DNA of 64,000 nucleotides from Streptomyces radiopugnans (GTDB lineage: Bacteria; Actinomycetota; Actinomycetes; Streptomycetales; Streptomycetaceae): the NCBI RefSeq assembly GCF_900110735.1, contig NZ_FOET01000011.1:124001-188000 (forward strand), written 5' to 3'. The notes below the pieces were generated by a model. It saw nothing but the letters and a program-made list of their open reading frames with translations. It was not told where the DNA came from and ran no database searches. Of the stretch, positions 1 through 9,200 are shown one piece after another. The translations under genes and the position numbers were made by a program. Position 1 is the first letter of the stretch, and each line of letters starts with the position of its first letter.

Positions 1-490
1 CGGCCGCCTGATGATCTACGACGCCCTGGAGATGAACTACCGCCAGGTCAAGGTCCGCAAGGACCCCGAGTGCGCGGTCTGCGGCAAGAACCCGACGGTC
101 ACCGAGCTGATCGACTACGAGGCGTTCTGCGGCGTCGTCTCCGACGAGGCCCAGCAGGCCGCGATGGGCTCGACCATCACCCCGCAGCAGCTCAAGGAGT
201 GGATCGACGAGGGCGAGAACATCGACATCATCGATGTCCGCGAGCCCAACGAGTACGAGATCGTCTCCATCCCGGGCGCGCGCCTGATCCCGAAGAACGA
301 GTTCCTGATGGGCAACGCGCTGGGCGAGCTGCCGCAGGACAAGCGGATCGTCTTGCACTGCAAGACGGGTGTCCGCAGTGCGGAAGTCCTCGCGGTCCTG
401 AAGAACGCGGGCTTCTCCGACGCCGTCCACGTCGGCGGCGGTGTGGTCGGCTGGGTCACCCAGATCGAGCCGGAGAAGCCGGTCTACTGA
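1..490 (+). CDS. moeZ: MoeZ, adenylyltransferase/sulfurtransferase, 3' part
   Basis: This is the C-terminal part of a MoeB/MoeZ protein whose start lies before the window; the reading frame enters at base 2. The family adenylates and sulfurates the C-terminus of small ubiquitin-like sulfur carriers (MoaD, CysO, ThiS) for molybdopterin and thio-metabolite synthesis in the cytoplasm. Visible are the end of the E1-like domain (GRLMIYDALEM), a CAVCG zinc-binding pair, and a full C-terminal rhodanese domain with the catalytic cysteine in HCKTGVRSAEV. The rhodanese fusion separates MoeZ from MoeB. It converges on modB, with a strong hairpin between them. Identity is firm; only the N-terminus is missing. 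Confidence 0.9.
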   Translation, partial: GRLMIYDALEMNYRQVKVRKDPECAVCGKNPTVTELIDYEAFCGVVSDEAQQAAMGSTITPQQLKEWIDEGENIDIIDVREPNEYEIVSIPGARLIPKNEFLMGNALGELPQDKRIVLHCKTGVRSAEVLAVLKNAGFSDAVHVGGGVVGWVTQIEPEKPVY

Positions 491-526
491 CCGGCGCCCG
501 CGGACGGGCGCGGGACGAGCGTGGGA

Positions 527-559
527 GCGGCCCCGGGGACGGCATGTCCCCGGGGCCGC
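527..559. terminator. Hairpin terminator between moeZ and modB
   Basis: A perfect 14-bp inverted repeat (527-540 with 546-559) around a 5-nt loop lies between the convergent stops of moeZ and modB. It has no U-tract, which is common in streptomycetes, and probably serves both strands. Confidence 0.7.
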
Positions 560-567
560 CGCGTGCG

Positions 568-1401
568 TCAGCGCGAGTGGCCCAGCCACCGTCCGCGCAG
601 CGCGATCAGGACGGCCGCCGCCACCGCGAGCAGCAGCAGCGAGACCGAGGTCGCGGCGGCCGGGTCCTGCTGGAGGAGCAGATAGACCTGGAGCGGCAGG
701 GTCTGGGTGACCCCCGGCAGATTGCCCGCGAAGGTGATCGTCGCACCGAACTCGCCCAGCGCCCGCGCCCAGCACAGCGCGGCGCCCGCGGCCAGGGAGG
801 GCGCCACCATGGGCAGGGTGACGTACCGCAGCGTCTGGGGGAGGGTCGCGCCCATGGTGGCGGCGGCCTCCTCGTAGCGCGGGTCGATCCCGGCCAGCGC
901 CCCCTCCAGGCCGATGACCAGGAACGGCATCGCCACGAAGGCCGCGGCGACCACCGCGCCCGCGGTGGAGAACGGCAGCGTCACCCCCACAGCCTCCAGA
1001 GGCCCGCCGAGAAGTCCGCCGCGCCCGAAGCCGCGCAGCAGGGCGACGCCCGCCACGGTCGGCGGCAGCACCATCGGCAGCAGCACCAGGGAGCGCACCA
1101 GCGCCTTGCCGGGGAAGTCGGTGCGGGCCAGCAGCCACGCCAGCGGCACGCCCAGGACGAGGGAGAGCAGCAGGGCCAGGCCGGAGACCAGCAGGGACAG
1201 CCCCAGCGCCCGGACCACATCGGGTGAGGAGAGCTGCCCGGCCAGGCCCCGCCAGGGTGTGTGGGCCACCACCCCGGCCAGGGGCACGGCCAGGAAGGCG
1301 GCCGCCAGCGCGGCAGGACCGCCGAGCGCGGCGGGCGTGCGGCTGCGTGCAGCGGGTGTACGGGCGCGCGGCCGGGTGCGGGGTGCGGTGCGGTGGTTCA
1401 C
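568..1401 (-). CDS. modB: Molybdate ABC transporter permease ModB
   Basis: A 277-residue inner-membrane permease for molybdate. After a basic, Arg/Pro-rich N-terminus there are about six hydrophobic helices. The cytoplasmic EAA loop (EEAAATMGATLPQTLRYVTL) that docks on the ATPase is intact, and ARALGEFGATITFAGN is typical of ModB. It overlaps modA by 4 bases, so the two are translationally coupled. No modC ATPase follows: the operon ends in a terminator against moeZ. The ATPase must be supplied elsewhere or shared. Confidence 0.9.
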   Translation of the reverse strand: MNHRTAPRTRPRARTPAARSRTPAALGGPAALAAAFLAVPLAGVVAHTPWRGLAGQLSSPDVVRALGLSLLVSGLALLLSLVLGVPLAWLLARTDFPGKALVRSLVLLPMVLPPTVAGVALLRGFGRGGLLGGPLEAVGVTLPFSTAGAVVAAAFVAMPFLVIGLEGALAGIDPRYEEAAATMGATLPQTLRYVTLPMVAPSLAAGAALCWARALGEFGATITFAGNLPGVTQTLPLQVYLLLQQDPAAATSVSLLLLAVAAAVLIALRGRWLGHSR

Positions 1402-2234
1402 GGCAGCAGGAAACCGGCCTCCCGCAGCAGACGGCGGGCCGGTTCGGAGCCCAGCCAGGCGATGAAGTCCGCGGCCCGCCCGGGGTGGGCGGCGTCCTCC
1501 AGCGGCGCGGCGGGGTAGCGCACGCCGGCCCCGCCGCCGGGGACGGGCACCGCCTCGACGCGGCCCTCGGAGGCGGCCGCGTCGGAGGCGTACACCAGCC
1601 CGGCGTCCGCCTCGCCCAGCTCCACCTTGCTCAGCACGGCCCGCACGCTCGGCTCCCGGGAGACCGGGCGCACGGTGACGCCGTGCCGCTCCAGCAGCCG
1701 CTGCCCGTACCGCCCGGCGGGGACCTCGGGGGCGGCGAGCACCACCTTCACGTCATCGCGGGCGAGGTCGCGGAGGGAGCCGACGCCCAGGGGGTCGCCG
1801 GGGGCCGTGGCGATGACGAGCCGGTTGCGGGCGATCACGGTGGACGGGCCGGTGAAGTCCCGCAGGGCCTCCATCGTCGCGGTGTCGGCGGTGACGACCA
1901 GGTCGGCGGGCGCGCCCTGGCGGATCTGCGCGGCCAGCTCCTGGGAGCCGGCGAAGGACAGGCGCAGCCGTACGCCCGGGTGCTCCTCCTCGTACGCGGC
2001 GCCCGCCTCGGCGAGGACGTCGGTGAGGGAGGAGGCCGCCAGGACCGTCACGGTGGCCCTCGCGCCGCCGTCGCCGGTGCGGCCGAGGGCCCCGCCCCCG
2101 CAGGCCGCCGTCAGGGCGGTCAGCGGGACGAGGACGGCCAGGAGCAGGGCGGCCGCCCCGATGCCCGCGCGCGGACGCCGGGGCGCACGGGGCGCACGGG
2201 GCGCGGGCGTACCGGGCATGTCGGGCCGCCTCAC
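1398..2234 (-). CDS. modA: Molybdate-binding lipoprotein ModA
   Basis: A 278-residue extracellular solute-binding lipoprotein. The N-terminus carries an Arg-rich stretch, a hydrophobic h-region and a lipobox (LTAAC, Cys45). The mature part opens with VTVLAASSLTDVL, matching the ModA oxyanion-binding segment, and contains FAGSQELAAQI and the late segment YASDAAASEG. The GTG start overlaps the stop of the upstream HTH/TOBE gene; an ATG six codons in (2219) is an alternative. It should deliver molybdate (or tungstate) to ModB. Confidence 0.9.
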   Translation of the reverse strand: MRRPDMPGTPAPRAPRAPRRPRAGIGAAALLLAVLVPLTALTAACGGGALGRTGDGGARATVTVLAASSLTDVLAEAGAAYEEEHPGVRLRLSFAGSQELAAQIRQGAPADLVVTADTATMEALRDFTGPSTVIARNRLVIATAPGDPLGVGSLRDLARDDVKVVLAAPEVPAGRYGQRLLERHGVTVRPVSREPSVRAVLSKVELGEADAGLVYASDAAASEGRVEAVPVPGGGAGVRYPAAPLEDAAHPGRAADFIAWLGSEPARRLLREAGFLLP

Positions 2235-2647
2235 GCCCGGTCGATGTGCACGCTGGTGGACTTCACCCGGGCCACGGCCTCCATGCCGACCGCCAGCCCG
2301 AGCTCCTCCACGGCCTCCCGGGTCAGCAGGGAGACCAGCCGGTGGGGCCCGGCCTGGATCTCCACCTGGGCCGCGACGTCGCCGAGGCGGACGGCGGTGA
2401 CGATTCCGGGGAAGGAGTTGCGGACGCTGGTGTGCGGTCCGTCGTCGTCCCTGTCGGAGCCGCCGGGGCCGCCGTGGCCCTCCGACGCGAGGGCCACGGC
2501 GAAGGCGGCCAGGTCCTCGCCCGCCACCAGCCGCCTGCCGCCCTCGTCCCGGCTGGTGGGCAGCCGTCCGGCGTCCGCCCAGCGGCGCACCGTGTCGGGG
2601 CTGACGCCGAGCAGCCGGGCCGCCCGGCCCATGGAGTAGGAGCGCAT
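2231..2647 (-). CDS. HTH/TOBE-domain molybdate-responsive regulator
   Basis: A 138-residue two-domain protein. Residues 1-50 form a MerR/excisionase-type helix-turn-helix (MGRAARLLGVSPDTVRRWAD). Residues about 75-138 form a TOBE (Mop-like) domain (NSFPGIVTAVRLGDVAAQVEI) that binds molybdate oxyanions. It overlaps modA by 4 bases and heads the mod operon, so it is probably the operon's molybdate sensor or a molybdate store. I chose the ATG at 2647 rather than a further-upstream start because a TAATGT -10 element lies seven bases before it, as expected for a leaderless mRNA. The DNA target cannot be seen. Confidence 0.75.
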   Translation of the reverse strand: MRSYSMGRAARLLGVSPDTVRRWADAGRLPTSRDEGGRRLVAGEDLAAFAVALASEGHGGPGGSDRDDDGPHTSVRNSFPGIVTAVRLGDVAAQVEIQAGPHRLVSLLTREAVEELGLAVGMEAVARVKSTSVHIDRA

Positions 2648-2654
2648 ACGCGTG

Positions 2655-2660
2655 ACATTA
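2655..2660 (-). promoter_or_regulatory. Leaderless -10 element of the mod operon
   Basis: TAATGT on the minus strand lies 7 nt before the ATG at 2647, the standard actinobacterial leaderless arrangement. No convincing -35 is visible. Confidence 0.55.
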
Positions 2661-2745
2661 CGGCGTACGGGCTGGCGCGAGCAAGGCGGATCGGGTCGCG
2701 GGGCTCGCATCCGCGGGTTTCAGACGCGCGTGCGGCACCGTACGG

Positions 2746-5487
2746 TCACAGCGCCTCCCGGCGCGTGAGGTGGGTGAAGGAGAGCCAGCCGGGCAGGACC
2801 GGCAGCCAGAAGGTCATCAGGCGGAAGAGCAGGACCGCGGGGGTGGCGATCTCCTTGGGCAGCCCGAACGCGATCAGACCCGCGATCAGCGCCGCCTCCA
2901 CCGCGCCCAGACCGCCCGGGGTGGGCGCCGCGGAACCCAGCGCGTTGCCCGCCAGGAAGACGACCGCGATGCTCGCGTAGCTCAGCTCGCCGCCGAAGGC
3001 GCGCACCGACGCGTCCAGGCACAGCACGAACGACACCGTCAGCAGCAGCATGCCGCCGATGCCGCTGAGCAGCTTCTGCGGGCGCTGGACGACGTCCAGC
3101 ATCCGTGGGACGACACCGGCGAACAGCGCCCGCACCCGCTCCACCACGAACTTCCGCAGCGCCGGGATGGCCGTCACGGTCAGGGACAGCACCGCCACCG
3201 TCAGCAGCCCCGCGATGACCGTGCGGGACGGGGAGAGGGTCGGGGTGTGCTCCGTGCCCGTCAGGTAGCCGAAGGTCAGCAGCAGGACGACATGGCTGCC
3301 CAGGCCGAACAGCTGGGAGGCGCCGACGCTGGCGACCGCGTGGCCGGGCCGGACCCCGGCACGCTGCAGGAAGCGGGTGTTGAGCGCGACGCCGCCGACC
3401 GCCGCGGGCGCCACCAGCTTGACGAAGGAGCCCGCCACCTGGGCGACCACCGTGCGCAGGAAGGGGACCTTCTCGGGCACGAAACCGAGCAGGCTCATCG
3501 CCGCCGCGAAGTACGTCAGGGCGGAGAACAGCAGCGAGGCGGCCACCCAGCCCCAGTCCGCCCCGGCGATGACCTGGCGGAAGTTCACATGGGTGAGCTG
3601 GGAGAGCAGGAAGTACGCGGCGAAGGCCCCGGCGATGAAGCTGACCAGCGTGCGCGGCCTGACGCGCTCCAGCCGGGCGGGCTGCACGGGGGCCTGCGGG
3701 CGGACCAGCAGCACCTGCCGGCGGATCTGCGCCAGCAGGTCCTCCTCGCGCGCCTCCTCCAGAGCCTCCATGACGGCCTGCTTCTCGGCGTGCTTCTCCG
3801 CCCGGAGCGACTTCCGGTCGCCGGCGGGCGCGTGCCCCTGGGCGTGGCGCAGCTCGCGGCTGTGGCGGGACGCCTCGATCGCCGCCTCCCGCTCGCGCTG
3901 CGCCCGCTCCTTGGCCAGTCTGCGCAGGGTGGCGCGGGTGCCGCGGCTGAGCGCGATCGGCTGGAGCAGCGGGAGGCTGTCGGCCACCGCGTCCGGGCCG
4001 AGCACCTCCACCGCCGCCGCGACCGAGCGCTCGGCGCCGACGCGCAGGCCGAAGGTGGTCAGCAGTTGTGCCACGTCCATCCGCAGCACCAGATCGCCGG
4101 CCGCGATCTCACCGGCGCTGAGGTCGGTGAGGAACACCTCGCCGGACGGGCTCACCAGCAGGGCGTCGTCCTCCAGCCGGCGGTGGGCGATCCGCCGCGA
4201 CTGGAGCGCCCGCACCTGCCGCCAGACCGCGCGCATCAGCTCGTCGGTGACCTCCTGGTCGGGCAGGGAGCCCAGGCTGTGCCCGTCGACGTGCTCGTAG
4301 ACGAGCATGACGGCGTCGGGGCCCAGCTCGGAGGTGGCGATCAGCTTCGGGGCGTTGGCCCCGGCGGCGATGGCCGCGTACGCCAGCAGGGCCTCCTGCT
4401 CCAGTGCCTGGCGCAGCGACTGGAGGCTGCGGCGCTGGGTGATGCCGCGCAGCGCGAAGCGGCGCCAGGCGCGGTAGAAGTAGCCGTGCGCCTGCTGCTC
4501 GCGGTCCACCACGGTGACGTCGAGCGGCGGGCCGTCCTCCAGGGTGACCAGATAGCGCCGGGCCCGGTCGCTCTGCTCGGCCCGTTCGGACTCCGCGGGG
4601 TCGGTGGAGTCGGCGGGGTCCAGACGCAGCGCCCGGACCGGCCTGAAGCCCACCCGCCGCAGCCCCGCCAGCAGGTTCTGGCCGGTGGGGCGGACGTTGG
4701 GGGAGCCGACGGCGTAGAGCGTGCCGTAGGCGACGGTCCAGCCGATCAGCACGGTGACCAGGATCGAGAACGGCGTGGTGTAGCCGCCGACCAGCACCGC
4801 GAAGGCGTCCAGCAGGAGCACCGCCCACAGCAGCACCCGCCAGCGGGGCCGGCGGGCCATGCCGACGGCCGTCATGTAGGCGATGACGGGGGCCAGGTAG
4901 CCGTGCACCGGATCGGTGAGGCCGCCTTCCGGGGCCGGGCTGGTCAGTGCGTTCCGGATGGAGCCGGGGGCCTGCTCGGCGACCCACAGGTCGGTGGCGA
5001 GCGACGCGCCGTGCGCCAGGACGGCGGCGAGTACGCCGTCGGCGATCCGCAGCCCGTCGCGTTTGATCAGCCGCTCCAGCGCGAAGGCCACCGGCACGAT
5101 GAGCACGGCGACGCTGGAGGCGAAGCCGGCGAAGCTGATCAGCAGGGGAGGGGCCTGGCCCGCGCCCTTGCCGATGTCCTGCTCCAGGCCCGCGGTGGTG
5201 CCGTGCGCGAAGGCGGCGACGACCAGGACGACGGCGATGCCGAGGATCCCGAGCAGCAGCCGCACCAGATCGGAGGGGCGGTGCACCCGGGCGGGGAGGA
5301 TCGGCTCGTCGCCCTCGACGTGCTCCTGGCCCGTCCCCGCGCCGGTCCTGTCGGTGTCCGGCTCCGCGGGCTCCCGGCCGGGACCGCCGGTGTGCGGCGA
5401 GGGGTGAGCGGAACGGGGCTCCTCCCGCGGAGGGGGCCCGCCCTGGTCTCCGGACCGCTCGTCGGCCCCTTTTCGCTCTCGTATCAC
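2746..5487 (-). CDS. Pseudokinase fused to lysylphosphatidylglycerol-synthase-type membrane domain
   Basis: A 913-residue membrane protein. After a charged 60-residue N-terminus come about six hydrophobic helices (roughly 65-255), then a cytoplasmic protein-kinase-like domain (about 300-520). A highly charged, helical Arg/Glu/Ala stretch (about 520-600) leads to a C-terminal UPF0104/LPG_synthase_TM domain of about eight helices, the fold of the MprF flippase half and YbhN. The kinase part looks dead: the catalytic loop reads AHRRLEDDALL instead of HRD...N, and the DFG site reads LTDLS. No aminoacyl-transferase domain of true MprF is present. Role unknown; a lipid flippase gated by a pseudokinase is an inference. 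GTG start, weak RBS. Confidence 0.75.
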   Translation of the reverse strand: MIRERKGADERSGDQGGPPPREEPRSAHPSPHTGGPGREPAEPDTDRTGAGTGQEHVEGDEPILPARVHRPSDLVRLLLGILGIAVVLVVAAFAHGTTAGLEQDIGKGAGQAPPLLISFAGFASSVAVLIVPVAFALERLIKRDGLRIADGVLAAVLAHGASLATDLWVAEQAPGSIRNALTSPAPEGGLTDPVHGYLAPVIAYMTAVGMARRPRWRVLLWAVLLLDAFAVLVGGYTTPFSILVTVLIGWTVAYGTLYAVGSPNVRPTGQNLLAGLRRVGFRPVRALRLDPADSTDPAESERAEQSDRARRYLVTLEDGPPLDVTVVDREQQAHGYFYRAWRRFALRGITQRRSLQSLRQALEQEALLAYAAIAAGANAPKLIATSELGPDAVMLVYEHVDGHSLGSLPDQEVTDELMRAVWRQVRALQSRRIAHRRLEDDALLVSPSGEVFLTDLSAGEIAAGDLVLRMDVAQLLTTFGLRVGAERSVAAAVEVLGPDAVADSLPLLQPIALSRGTRATLRRLAKERAQREREAAIEASRHSRELRHAQGHAPAGDRKSLRAEKHAEKQAVMEALEEAREEDLLAQIRRQVLLVRPQAPVQPARLERVRPRTLVSFIAGAFAAYFLLSQLTHVNFRQVIAGADWGWVAASLLFSALTYFAAAMSLLGFVPEKVPFLRTVVAQVAGSFVKLVAPAAVGGVALNTRFLQRAGVRPGHAVASVGASQLFGLGSHVVLLLTFGYLTGTEHTPTLSPSRTVIAGLLTVAVLSLTVTAIPALRKFVVERVRALFAGVVPRMLDVVQRPQKLLSGIGGMLLLTVSFVLCLDASVRAFGGELSYASIAVVFLAGNALGSAAPTPGGLGAVEAALIAGLIAFGLPKEIATPAVLLFRLMTFWLPVLPGWLSFTHLTRREAL

Positions 5488-5639
5488 CTGTCACCGCCGG
5501 GACGATGGTGGCACGAGGAGACGGCGGACCGGTGAGGGAGGTCGCTTTTCTCCGCGGAAAGCCGAGTTTGCGCGTGTCGTGCCGGGCCGCGCGCCGCCGC
5601 CCGTGCGGACCGGCGGCGGCATGGGGCACCATGGCCGCC

Positions 5640-6086
5640 ATGACCGGGCCCGCCGGCGAGCTGCCGGACTACGCGGAGAGGGTGCTGGCCGTGGTGGAGA
5701 GCATCCCGCCCGGCCGGGTGATGACGTACGGCGACGTGGCCGAGTGGCTGGAGGAGGGAGGCCCGCGGCAGGTGGGCCGGGTGATGTCCCTCTACGGCGG
5801 CGCGGTGCCGTGGTGGCGCGTGGTGCGGGCCGACGGGACGCCGCCGCCCTGCCACGAGGGCCGGGCGCTGGCCCACTACCGCGAGGAGGACACCCCGCTG
5901 CGCGGGGGCCCCGGCGGTACGGCCGGCCGCACCGCCCCGGCGGTGCGCGTCGACATGCGCCGGGCCCGGTGGGACGGGGACGCCGACGCGAACGCGGACG
6001 GGAGCGCCGACGCGAACGCGGACGGGAGCGCGGACGGGAGCGCGGACGGGGCCGGGATCCGCGGGCGGCCCGCCCGGCATCGCTGA
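5640..6086 (+). CDS. Alkyltransferase-like protein (ATL), MGMT family
   Basis: A 148-residue protein of the MGMT DNA-binding fold. The HTH region (GRVMTYGDVAEWL, then RQVGRVMS) is present, but the active-site PCHRV reads PWWRVV. The alkyl-acceptor Cys is replaced by Trp, the hallmark of ATL proteins, which bind O6-alkylguanine and flag it for nucleotide-excision repair rather than repairing it. After residue 115 the protein becomes a low-complexity Asp/Ala/Asn/Gly/Ser tail encoded by tandem repeats (5979-6054). The ATG at 5640 is preceded by CACCAT and seven bases (leaderless-like); an in-frame ATG at 5631 is possible. Confidence 0.8.
   Translation: MTGPAGELPDYAERVLAVVESIPPGRVMTYGDVAEWLEEGGPRQVGRVMSLYGGAVPWWRVVRADGTPPPCHEGRALAHYREEDTPLRGGPGGTAGRTAPAVRVDMRRARWDGDADANADGSADANADGSADGSADGAGIRGRPARHR
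5979..6054 (+). repeat. Tandem repeat in the ATL C-terminal tail
   Basis: Two near-perfect 24-bp units (DANADGSA) are followed by shorter GCGGACGGGAGC units. The tail adds acidic, disordered residues outside the conserved fold and looks like recent slippage expansion. Confidence 0.7.
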
Positions 6087-6250
6087 CCCCCCGGGGGTTG
6101 GACTCCTCACACGTACCAGCTTCCGTCATGGCACCGCCGTACCCGCGGTGAGCCGCCCGGACGGGACGCGGGTGCGACGCCGTGCGTCACGGCTGTCCTC
6201 TGGCGTACCGTCTGCACCATCCAGCACAGCGACCAGGACCGGCGATCCAC

Positions 6251-9200
6251 GTGAGTTCCTCCCACAAGTCCGATACGTACCGGTTGGTGCGTACCCCGCC
6301 CGGTCCGGCGAGCCTCCCTGCCTTGGACGCAGCCCAGCGCTCGGTGGTTGACCACCGCGGCGGACCGCTGCTCGTCCTGGCCGGGCCCGGCACCGGCAAG
6401 ACCACCACCCTGGTGGAGTCCGTCGCCGAGCGCGTGCGGCGCGGGGGCGATCCGGAGCGCATCCTCGTACTGACCTTCGGCCGCAAGGCGGCGGTCGAAC
6501 TGCGGGACCGGATGGCGGCCCGCCTGCCCGGGCCCGCGCCGCGGACACCGCAGATCACGACGTTCCACTCCTACTGCTACGCCCTGGTCCGCGCCCACCA
6601 GGACGCCGACCTGTTCGCCGAACCGCTGCGGCTGCTGTCCGGCCCCGAACAGGACCTGCGCATCCGCGAACTGCTGGCCGGCCAGGCGGGGCTGGAGGAC
6701 ACCGGACGGGAGCGGGCCCGCTGGCCCGAGGAACTGCGCGCCTGCCTGACCACGCGCGGCTTCGCCGACGAACTGCGGGCCGTCCTCGCACGCAGCCGGG
6801 AGCTGGGACTGGGGCCGGACGCGCTGGACGCCTTCGCCCGCCGCGCCGGCCGCCCCGACTGGCGGGCCGCCGCGTCCTTCCTGGCCGAGTACCTCGACGT
6901 GCTGGACCTCCAGGGCGTGCTGGACTACGCCGAGCTGGTCCACCGCGCGGTGCTGCTCGCCGAACGGGACGAGGTGGGGGCGAAGCTCGCCGCGCGCTAC
7001 GACGCGGTGTACGTCGACGAGTACCAGGACACCGACCCGGCGCAGGTGCGGCTGCTGCGCGCGCTGGCCGGACAGGGCCGCACCCTGGTCGCCTTCGGCG
7101 ACCCCGACCAGGCGATCTACGCCTTCCGCGGCTCGGACGTCAACGGCATCCTCGACTTCCCCCACGTCTTCCGGCGGCGCGACGGCGCCCCGGCCCCGGT
7201 GGCGGTGCTGCGCACCGGCCGCCGCTCCGCCTCGACGGTGCTGGAGGCCACCCGGCGGATCGCCCTCCGCATGCCGCTCACCCGGCTCCCGGCCGAGACC
7301 GTACGAGCCCACCGGGAGCTGTCGGCGGCCCGGGAGGGCGGCCGGGTGGAGGTGTACACCTATCCCACCCCCGGCGCCGAACTGGACAACATCGCCGACC
7401 TGCTGCGCCGCGCCCGTCTGGAGGAGGGCGTGCCGTGGCGGGAGATGGCGGTGCTGGTGCGCGCCGGCCACCGCACCATCCCCGCCGTGCGGCGGGCGCT
7501 GACGGCCGCCGGCGTCCCGGTGGAGACCGACGGCGACGACGTGCCGCTGAGCCGGGAGCCGGCGGTGGTGCCCCTGCTGACCGCCCTCCGGGTGGCGGCG
7601 CGGGCCGCCGTGGCGGACACCGCCGGGGCGGACCGGGCCGGCGGAGCCGGGCAGTCCGCGGGGGAGTCCGGCGGCGCGGACGGCGGTACGGACAGTGGCG
7701 CGGACGGCGGTACGGACGGCGGTGCGGACGGGCCCTGGATCGATGTGGAGACCGCGCTCACCCTGCTGACCTCCCCGCTGGGCGGCATGGACGGCGCCGA
7801 TCTGCGCCGCCTGGGCAGGGCCCTGCGCGAGGAGGAGCGCGCCGCCGGCCGCGCCGTACCCCGCCCCTCGGACGAACTGCTGGCCGAGGCGCTGTCCGAG
7901 CCCGAACGGCTGGTGGCGCACGACCCGTCGTACGCGCGCGGCGCCCGCGAGCTGGGGCTGCTGCTGAGCAAGGCGCGCGAGGCGCTGGCCGGCGGTGCCA
8001 CGGCCGAGGAGGCGCTGTGGCTGCTGTGGAACGACGGCCTGGACGGCGACCGGGACGGCCGGTGGCCCGCCCGGCTGCGGCGCGCCGCCGAGCGCGGCGG
8101 CACCGCCGGCCGCAACGCGGACCGCGATCTGGACGCGGTCTGCGCGCTGTTCGCCGCCGCCGCCCGCGCCGAGGAGCGCGTCGGCGGGCGCGGCGCGCTC
8201 AACTTCCTGGAGGAGCTGGACGCCCAGGACATCGCCGGCGACACCATCGCCCCCCGCGCGCTGCGCCCCGACGCGGTGCGGCTGATGACCGCGCACCGGG
8301 CCAAGGGCCTGCAGTGGCGGCTGGTGGTCGTCGCCGGGGTGCAGGAGGGGCTCTGGCCCGACCTGCGGCGGCGCGGCTCCCTGCTGGAACCCGACCGGAT
8401 AGGCCGCGACGGGCTGGCCGAACCGCTCACCCCCGGTGCGATGCTGGCCGAGGAGCGCCGGCTGTTCTACGTGGCGGCCACCCGCGCGGCCGACCGTCTG
8501 GTCGTCACCGCGGTGCGGGCCGCGGCCGAGGACGGAGACCAGCCCTCCCGCTTCCTGACCGAACTCGGCGTCGAACCGAAGGACGTCACCGCCCGCCCGC
8601 GCCGCCCGCTGTCGGTGTCCGCCCTGGTCGCCGAGTTGCGCGCCACCACAGTCGATCCCCGGGCCACCCCCGCGCTGCGCGAGGCCGCGGCCGAACGGCT
8701 GGCCGCCCTGGCCGCGCTGCGCGACGACGACGGCGTCCCCCTGGTCCCCGCCGCCCACCCGCACCGCTGGTGGGGGCTGTACGAGCCGACCCGCTGCGAG
8801 GTGCCGCTGCGGGACAGGGACCGGCCGGTCGCCCTCTCCGGCAGCGCGCTGCACCAACTGGCCACCGCCTGCTCGCTCCAGTGGTTCCTGGGCCGCGAGG
8901 TGAAGGCGGAGCCGCCCGCGACCGCGGCCCAGGGCTTCGGCAACGTGGTGCACGTCCTGGCCGACGAGGTCGCCTCCGGCGGCACCCCCGCCGACCTGTC
9001 CGTCCTGCTGGAGCGGCTGGACTCGGTGTGGGACTCGCTCGCCTTCGACGCGCCCTGGAAGTCGCGGCAGGAGAGGGAGAACGCCCGCGCGGCCCTGGAG
9101 CGCTTCCTGCGCTGGCACGTGATGGAGCGCGACCTCGGGCGCGAGACGGCCGCCACCGAGCACGACTTCGACGTGACGCTGGAGGCGGGCGGCCACCGGG

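Noticed and set aside
2770..5535. 921-codon plus-strand frame opposite the membrane fusion gene
   Set aside because: Gln/Arg/Gly/His-rich, antisense to a gene with clear transmembrane and kinase-like structure.
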